From contig DAOTYX010000184.1 of the NCBI GenBank assembly GCA_034434635.1, positions 5,613 to 69,612 on the forward strand: a DNA stretch of 64,000 bases, read 5' to 3'. Below the pieces are notes generated by a model, which had not been told where the DNA came from, made no database searches, and saw nothing but the letters and a program-made list of their open reading frames with translations. The position numbers and the translations under genes are program-made. Shown here in pieces: positions 60,004-64,000 of the stretch. This stretch comes from DAOTYX01 sp034434635. GTDB lineage: Bacteria > Chloroflexota > Anaerolineae > B4-G1 > DUEL01. The stretch's first letter is position 1; the number at the start of each line of letters is the position of its first letter.

Positions 60004-60227
60004 CCACCGGCCAGTACACGGTCATTCTTCTACACTCCACCAGCCACGCCATCCACGCCGAGAGGCTGCTCAACAGGGCGGGCATCCCGTCGAAGATGAT
60101 CCCCGTCCCGCGCCATATCAGTTCGAGTTGTGGTGTCTGCATCCGTGTTGGTCGGCCCGACCGGGAGGCGGCCCAGCGGGTGCTGCAGGTGGCGGGCGTG
60201 GAGATCGAGGGAACTCACGACATCTAG
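60000..60227 (+). CDS. DUF3343 protein (putative Se/S carrier)
   Basis: This 75-residue protein is a complete DUF3343 member. ISSSCGVCIRV holds the conserved CxxC-type pair expected to carry sulfur or selenium. The N-terminal HSTSHAIHAERLLNRAGI is typical. The family co-occurs with YedE, YedF and the class V aminotransferase type that lie directly upstream. The ATG overlaps the preceding stop (60000-60003). It completes the cassette; no selA, selB, selC or selD is seen in the window. Confidence 0.87.
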   Translation: MTTGQYTVILLHSTSHAIHAERLLNRAGIPSKMIPVPRHISSSCGVCIRVGRPDREAAQRVLQVAGVEIEGTHDI

Positions 60228-60357
60228 AAGCCGTAACGGCCTGCGATGTCTGCGATCCACGCCGGCAGGGGAGAAGGGAACAGGTGGATGGGGGCTGGCG
60301 GCCGGCCGCCGGGCGGAGTGGGACGCCGGTCTGGCCAGCCTGATGGAGAAACGCCAG

Positions 60358-60431
60358 CGCCCCCGGTGGGACTCGAACCCACAACCACCGGATTAGAAGT
60401 CCGATGCGCTGTCCACTTGCGCCACGGGGGC
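60358..60431 (-). tRNA. tRNA-Arg (anticodon TCT)
   Basis: Read on the minus strand, a 74-base cloverleaf starts GCCCCCG (60425-60431) and ends CGGGGGC (60359-60365) plus discriminator G. The anticodon loop reads CTTCTAA, anticodon TCT, so it decodes AGA/AGG. The T arm contains GGTTCGAGTCC. CCA is not encoded. Confidence 0.95.
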
Positions 60432-60488
60432 AGGTGACCCTATTGTAACCCGCCCTGACCGGCTGTCAACCCCTCCAGGCCGGCCACT

Positions 60489-61556
60489 TCAAGGCAGATG
60501 GTCCAGTATCTGCTGCGTTGAGGGGCGGTCGTCCGCCGCCCGGCCCACATACGACCACGCGATCCGCCCGTCCCGGCCAATGACGAATACCGCCGGCGCG
60601 GCGTAGCCATCCTCCAGCAGATTGTAGACGCCGTAAGCCTCGGCAACCCGATGGTCGGCATCGGCCAGCATCGGGAAGGGGGCCTGCACAGCGCTCATGG
60701 CCCCCGCCACCGCCTCCCGCGAGGCGACCGCTACCGCCACCACCTCCGCCCCACGCGCCTGAAACTCCGGGTAGGCCTGGCGCAGCTCGACGAGCTGCGT
60801 GCGGTCAGGCCCTCAAGAGCACCTCTGGAAAAAGACCACCACCACCGGCCCCCGCGCCAGGCTCGTGGAGAGGGTGAAAGTGCCCGTATCCGCGCGCGCC
60901 AGAGCGAAGTCGGGCGCGGGAGGGGGGAGAGGGGTGGGTGTGGGAGGGGGTGAGGGCGGGGGCGACGGCACAACGGCCGCAGTGGGCAGACCGCTCGCGG
61001 CAAGCCCTTCTTGATTCACCTGGATCTCGGCCCGTTCCCGCGCCTGCGCCAGCCAGTCGTCCACCGCGACGCCCTGCGCCTGTAGCGCCTGCTGCGCCCG
61101 CTGCACCATCAGCAACCGGCCGATCGTCCGCTCCAACGCCGCCCGCTCCAACCCCGCGTCCCTCAGCGCGGCGACCAGTTCCTCGTCCCCGATCCCCAAC
61201 GAGGCCTCGAGGTTGCCCAGGTAGGCCTCGACCTCTCCCGCCGTGGGGGTTGCCTGGGGCAACTCCTGGAGCAGCAGCACCCCGTTGATCAACCGCTCCA
61301 GGCTTTCTTCGGCCGTGGGCTCCGGCACGCCAGCCAGGCGGCTCATCACCCCATCTACACCCGCTGCCTCCAGCCAGAGGGCGCGGCTGATCGGTTGCCC
61401 GTTGACGATAGCCACCACCGTCTCCGTTGTCACAGGGATGGCTGTCGGCGGCTGGCTTTCGTGGCTCAACAGCAGGATAACCACCACCAGCAGCACGAGG
61501 GCCACCCCTCCCGCCGCCGCCATCGCCGCCCAGCGGCTGGTAGACCTTTGTTCCAT
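60489..61556 (-). CDS. Membrane-anchored SurA-like/redoxin fusion with selenocysteine at an in-frame TGA (candidate selenoprotein)
   Basis: Reading through the single in-frame TGA (60813-60815) gives 355 residues with Sec248. Residues 11-32 are a membrane anchor. About 45-180 resembles the SurA/parvulin N-terminal chaperone domain (VVAIVNGQPISRALW). A Pro-rich linker (195-215) leads to an AhpC/TSA-redoxin domain (about 218-355). The active site reads VVVVFFQRCSUGPDRTQL, so Sec takes the place of the first Cys in the CGPC motif, Asp replaces the second, and a Cys lies two residues before. After the TGA 107 codons continue in frame with typical redoxin features (FPMLADADHRVAEAYGV, APAVFVIGRDGRI). 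A stem-loop follows the TGA. The neighbouring selenium cassette supports the reading. Annotation pipelines would split it in two. Confidence 0.85.
60774..60815 (-). promoter_or_regulatory. Candidate bacterial SECIS element directly after the TGA
   Basis: On the minus strand, just after the TGA at 60815-60813, GGCCTG (60811-60806) pairs with CAGGCC (60779-60774). Inside, CGCAGCTC (60799-60792) pairs with GAGCTGCG (60788-60781) around a GTC loop (60791-60789). The GU of the loop is about 22 bases past the TGA, within the usual bacterial SECIS range. The hairpin lies within coding sequence, as bacterial SECIS elements do. Confidence 0.75.
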
Positions 61557-61577
61557 AACCCGCCTCCCAACTGCCTA

Positions 61578-61614
61578 CCTCCCGCAGGTTTGGGCGCACC
61601 TGACCTGCGGGAGG
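61578..61614. repeat. CTCCCGCAGG palindrome, copy 3
   Basis: CCTCCCGCAGGT (61578-61589) pairs exactly with 61603-61614 around a 13-base loop. It lies in the 5' leader of the selenoprotein gene, between its promoter and start codon. Confidence 0.75.
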
Positions 61615-61643
61615 AGTTGCCCGGCCTCCTCAAGTGGATGTAG

Positions 61644-61672
61644 ACGATAGCACGACTTGGCCTGGATGTCAA
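61644..61672 (-). promoter_or_regulatory. Promoter of the candidate selenoprotein gene
   Basis: On the minus strand TTGACA (61667-61672) and TATCGT (61644-61649) are 17 bp apart, about 88 bp before the start codon. Confidence 0.6.
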
Positions 61673-61714
61673 CCGCCGGCCCGGCACCCTGCGCCTCTGC
61701 GGCAGACGGACACC

Positions 61715-61743
61715 TTTACAATCTGTCGCGATTGTGGGATAAT
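61715..61743 (+). promoter_or_regulatory. Promoter of the DsbD-like gene
   Basis: TTTACA (61715-61720) and GATAAT (61738-61743) are 17 bp apart, 23 bp before ATG 61767. It diverges from the selenoprotein promoter 40 bp away. Confidence 0.65.
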
Positions 61744-61766
61744 CGTCCCGCCTGATACTCAGACCG

Positions 61767-63362
61767 ATGAGATGCATGAGGGATATGCGTAGAACCCTGT
61801 TCGCCATCCTTACCGCCACGCTGGTCTTGTTCGGCGTCACCGCCATGGTCCATGCTCAGGGGACCCCCCCACTGGATGGGCCAGTGGTCCGCATCCTCTA
61901 TTTCTACTCTGTGGACTGCGTCCACTGCCAGGCAGTGCAGGAAGAGGTGTTGGCCCCCCTTCAGGAACAGTACGGGTCGCGGTTGGACCTGCGGATGCTG
62001 GAGATCAGCGATCCGACCAACTACGAACTGTTGGTGCGTGTCGAGGAATACTTCGGCGTGGGCGCGGAGGAGCGCGGCCTGCCGACGCTCGTGCTCGACG
62101 GCCAGGTGCTCATCGGTGAGGAGGAAATCCGTCAGCAGTTGTCCTGCCTGCTGGAGAGCTGTCTGGCTGCGGGCGGGTCGGGCTGGCCGCCCATCCCCGG
62201 CCTGGAAGAGGGGCTGCCGTCTGGTTCGACTGGCCCCCTGGTGGGGCCGCCGGGCGGCCCGGGGCTGAGCCCTTGTCTCACGGAGACGGTCGCCGCCTGC
62301 GAGGTTGACCAACCCATCTACATCGCCTACTTCTACCAGGTGGGGTGTCAGGAGTGCAGCCGGGCGGAGTACGACATCGCCTACGTGCGCCATCAGCACC
62401 CCCAGGTCATCGTCGAGGAGTTCAACATCAACGACGACCTGCCACTGGCGGAGTGGCTGGCCCGACGCGTGGGACGGGAGGCCGACCTGCATACCCCGGC
62501 GCTGTTCATCGGCGACCACGCGTTGATCGGTGAGGGGGAGATCACCCCCCAGGCCCTGGAAGCGCTCGTCGCGCAGTACGCCGCGAGCGGCGCGCCGCGG
62601 GTGTGGGCTGACGCCCAGGCTGAGACCCCCAGCCGCATCCCCGGTCTGTTGACCGTGCTCTTCGCCGGTCTGGTGGACGGGCTGAACCCATGCGCCTTCG
62701 CCACGCTCATCTTCCTCATCTCCTACCTGGCCGCGAGCCAGCGGCAGGGCCGGGAGATCCTGGCTGCAGGGGGAGCCTTTGCCCTGGGCGTGTTTGTCGC
62801 TTATCTGGCGGTGGGCTTCGGCCTGTATCGGCTGCTCGATGTTCTCCGTCGGGTCGCGCCCTTCACCACCAGCCTCAATCGCTGGCTCTATGGCCTCACC
62901 GCGCTGCTGTGCGCGGTGCTGGCGGTGGTCAGTTTCCTCGACTACCTCAAAGCCCGTCGTGGGCGGATCGAGGACATGGCGCTCAGCCTTCCCGACCGGC
63001 TGCGCCAGCGGGTGCGCGCGGTCATTCGTACCGGGCAGCGTATGCGCGGCTTCGTCGTGGCGACGTTCATCACCGGGTTGATCGTCTCGCTGATCGAACT
63101 GGCCTGCACCGGCCAGATCTACCTGCCGACCATCATCTATATGACCAGCGTCCCCACCCTGCGTGCCCAGGGTAGCCTCTACCTGCTGCTCTACAACGTG
63201 ATGTTCGTGCTGCCGTTGGTGATCGTCTTCGCCCTCACTTACTTCGGGACCACCTCCTACCAGTTGGGCCGTTTCCTCCAGAAGCATACGGCAACGGTGA
63301 AACTGGGCACAGCCCTGCTGTTTGCCGCCCTTACGGTCTGGCTGGTGGTCGCCCTGGTCTAG
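61767..63362 (+). CDS. DsbD-like membrane thiol-redox protein with two thioredoxin-like domains
   Basis: This 531-residue protein has a signal-like N-terminus (LFAILTATLVLFGVTAMVHA). Two thioredoxin/glutaredoxin-like domains follow, with C51/C54 (CVHC) and C194/C197 (CQEC). A CcdA/DsbD-type membrane part of about six segments starts near residue 295, where GLNPCAFATLIF holds C309 of the conserved pair; LIELACTGQIYLP holds the other. It should move electrons from the cytoplasm to extracytoplasmic thiol proteins. It is divergently transcribed from the candidate selenoprotein redoxin, which could be its client. Confidence 0.87.
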   Translation: MRCMRDMRRTLFAILTATLVLFGVTAMVHAQGTPPLDGPVVRILYFYSVDCVHCQAVQEEVLAPLQEQYGSRLDLRMLEISDPTNYELLVRVEEYFGVGAEERGLPTLVLDGQVLIGEEEIRQQLSCLLESCLAAGGSGWPPIPGLEEGLPSGSTGPLVGPPGGPGLSPCLTETVAACEVDQPIYIAYFYQVGCQECSRAEYDIAYVRHQHPQVIVEEFNINDDLPLAEWLARRVGREADLHTPALFIGDHALIGEGEITPQALEALVAQYAASGAPRVWADAQAETPSRIPGLLTVLFAGLVDGLNPCAFATLIFLISYLAASQRQGREILAAGGAFALGVFVAYLAVGFGLYRLLDVLRRVAPFTTSLNRWLYGLTALLCAVLAVVSFLDYLKARRGRIEDMALSLPDRLRQRVRAVIRTGQRMRGFVVATFITGLIVSLIELACTGQIYLPTIIYMTSVPTLRAQGSLYLLLYNVMFVLPLVIVFALTYFGTTSYQLGRFLQKHTATVKLGTALLFAALTVWLVVALV

Positions 63363-63366
63363 AGGT

Positions 63367-63756
63367 ATGGACGAGCACTCCCCGCTGGCCGTTGGCGTGG
63401 ATCTGGTCGAGGTCACGCGCATCGCAGAGGCGGTGGCACGGCACGGCGACCGTTTCCTCCGGCGGGTGTTTACCCCAGCCGAACTGCTCTACACCCAGCG
63501 GCGCGTGCCCGAACTGGCTGCGCGCTTCGCCGCCAAAGAGGCGGTGTCGAAGGCGTTGGGCGTGGGGATGCGCATGCTGGCCCGCGAGGGGATCGGCTGG
63601 CGCGAGGTGGAGGTGCTGGGGGATTGGCGTGGCCGGCCGGAGGTCTATCTGCACGGCCGCGCCGCCGAACGGGCCGCTGAACTGGGACTGACCCGCTGGG
63701 CGGTGAGCCTGTCCCACACCCGCGAACACGCCATCGCCTTCGTCGTGGCTCTGTAG
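63367..63756 (+). CDS. acpS: Holo-[acyl-carrier-protein] synthase
   Basis: This 129-residue protein is a complete AcpS-type phosphopantetheinyl transferase. VGVDLVEVTRI holds the Mg-binding Asp, and FAAKEAVSKALG the Glu and Lys of the WxxKEA-like motif. VSLSHTREHAIAFVV is the conserved C-terminal region. It transfers phosphopantetheine from CoA to the acyl carrier protein Ser. ATG 63367 follows the DsbD-like stop by 4 bp with AGAGGT ahead, so it may be co-transcribed. Confidence 0.92.
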   Translation: MDEHSPLAVGVDLVEVTRIAEAVARHGDRFLRRVFTPAELLYTQRRVPELAARFAAKEAVSKALGVGMRMLAREGIGWREVEVLGDWRGRPEVYLHGRAAERAAELGLTRWAVSLSHTREHAIAFVVAL

Positions 63757-63797
63757 GATGGACGACGGACGACAGACCACGGACGACGGACCACCAT
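63757..63797. repeat. Degenerate short repeat (GACCACGGAC type)
   Basis: The 40 bases between acpS and the gyrA ribosome site consist of degenerate copies of GGACGACGGAC/GACCACGGAC. The reverse complement type occurs at 45974-46009. Confidence 0.55.
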
Positions 63798-63815
63798 TGA
63801 CATAGGAGAACGTTT

Positions 63816-64000
63816 TTGGAGATCGGCAACGTCCAACAGGTAGACATCGAGCAGGAGATGCGCAGCGCGTACCTCGATTACGCCATGAGCGTGATCGTGG
63901 CGCGAGCGCTGCCGGACGCCCGTGACGGGCTGAAACCGGTGCAGCGCCGCATCCTCTACGCCATGCACGAACTGGGCCTGCGCCCCGACGCCCCCTACAA
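63816..64000 (+). CDS. gyrA: DNA gyrase subunit A, 5' part (cut by the window end)
   Basis: The first 61 codons read IEQEMRSAYLDYAMSVIVAR, then ALPDARDGLKPVQRRILYAM, the highly conserved start of GyrA/ParC. The breakage-reunion domain Tyr lies beyond the window. TTG 63816 is the likely start, with AGGAGAA eight bases before it. The protein introduces negative supercoils with GyrB. ParC is the alternative, but the early sequence and single-gene setting fit GyrA. Confidence 0.9.
   Translation, partial: MEIGNVQQVDIEQEMRSAYLDYAMSVIVARALPDARDGLKPVQRRILYAMHELGLRPDAPY

Noticed and set aside
60813..61556. Reading the selenoprotein gene as a 247-residue protein followed by a separate fragment at 60489-60743
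   Set aside because: The two share one frame across one TGA. The split falls inside the redoxin active site, and the second part has no ribosome site of its own and starts in the middle of a beta strand.
56914..61766. tRNA-Sec (selC) in the selenium region
   Set aside because: No long-acceptor cloverleaf with a TCA anticodon was found by eye on either strand. It is presumably elsewhere in the genome.

Overview
The window is a GC-rich bacterial chromosome segment, most likely from a Chloroflexota (Anaerolineae-like) organism. This is inferred from the MalT-type regulator ending in a BTAD domain, lipoproteins with Thr-Glu-Ala-Pro tails, the style of the palindromic intergenic repeats and the overall gene mix; no rRNA marker is present. 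An AOR-type tungsten oxidoreductase, dihydropyrimidine-dehydrogenase-like iron-sulfur enzymes and ferredoxin modules suggest an anaerobic or microaerobic life.

Bases 884-41699 are one continuous catabolic supercluster, all on the + strand, in two very long probable transcription units. Unit 1 (884-19694) holds two class III aminotransferases, a cupin, a dienoyl-CoA-reductase-like flavoprotein, an IlvD/Edd dehydratase, an O-methyltransferase, an M29/NicX-like metalloprotein, a CrtI-like oxidoreductase, an amidohydrolase, a histone-deacetylase-fold amidohydrolase, a complete BMP-type (nucleoside-like) ABC importer and a 3-hydroxyacyl-CoA dehydrogenase. Unit 2 (19785-41699) holds an AOR, a second amidohydrolase, a single-chain molybdenum hydroxylase, a third aminotransferase, a tandem isochorismatase-fold protein, two PreA-like proteins and one PreT-like protein, an MmgE/PrpD protein, a YgeW-like carbamoyltransferase, a LeuCD-like hydro-lyase, a PrpF-like isomerase, a SucC-ferredoxin-SucD acyl-CoA ligase and an HMG-CoA-lyase-like enzyme. 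Both units start at AT-rich promoters sharing an 11-bp element inside a palindrome. The logic suggests uptake of an N-heterocycle, hydroxylation, ring reduction, hydrolytic opening and deamination, then isomerisation, CoA activation and retro-aldol cleavage of the carbon skeleton. The substrate cannot be named from sequence.

Bases 41700-56913 are housekeeping and accessory genes: an ECF sigma/anti-sigma pair, a decayed intergenic zone, a LysM lipoprotein with an acyltransferase, an RmlC-like epimerase with a class II aldolase, a threonine-synthase-like enzyme, RmlB, a MalT-BTAD regulator, a GNAT-like protein and a degenerate beta-lactamase-fold protein. An array of six two-hairpin palindromic units lies at 48052-48591, and a related half-unit supplies the stop codon of the threonine-synthase-like gene.

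Bases 56914-64000 carry a selenium-trafficking cassette (YedE, YedF/TusA-like, class V aminotransferase, DUF3343) behind a long structured leader. Next to it is a membrane-anchored redoxin whose reading frame is interrupted by a single in-frame TGA exactly where the nucleophilic Cys of a CGPC motif belongs, with a strong stem-loop directly downstream. I read this as a selenoprotein (60489-61556, minus strand). A DsbD-like thiol-redox membrane protein, acpS and the start of gyrA follow; a tRNA-Arg(TCT) lies at 60358-60431.
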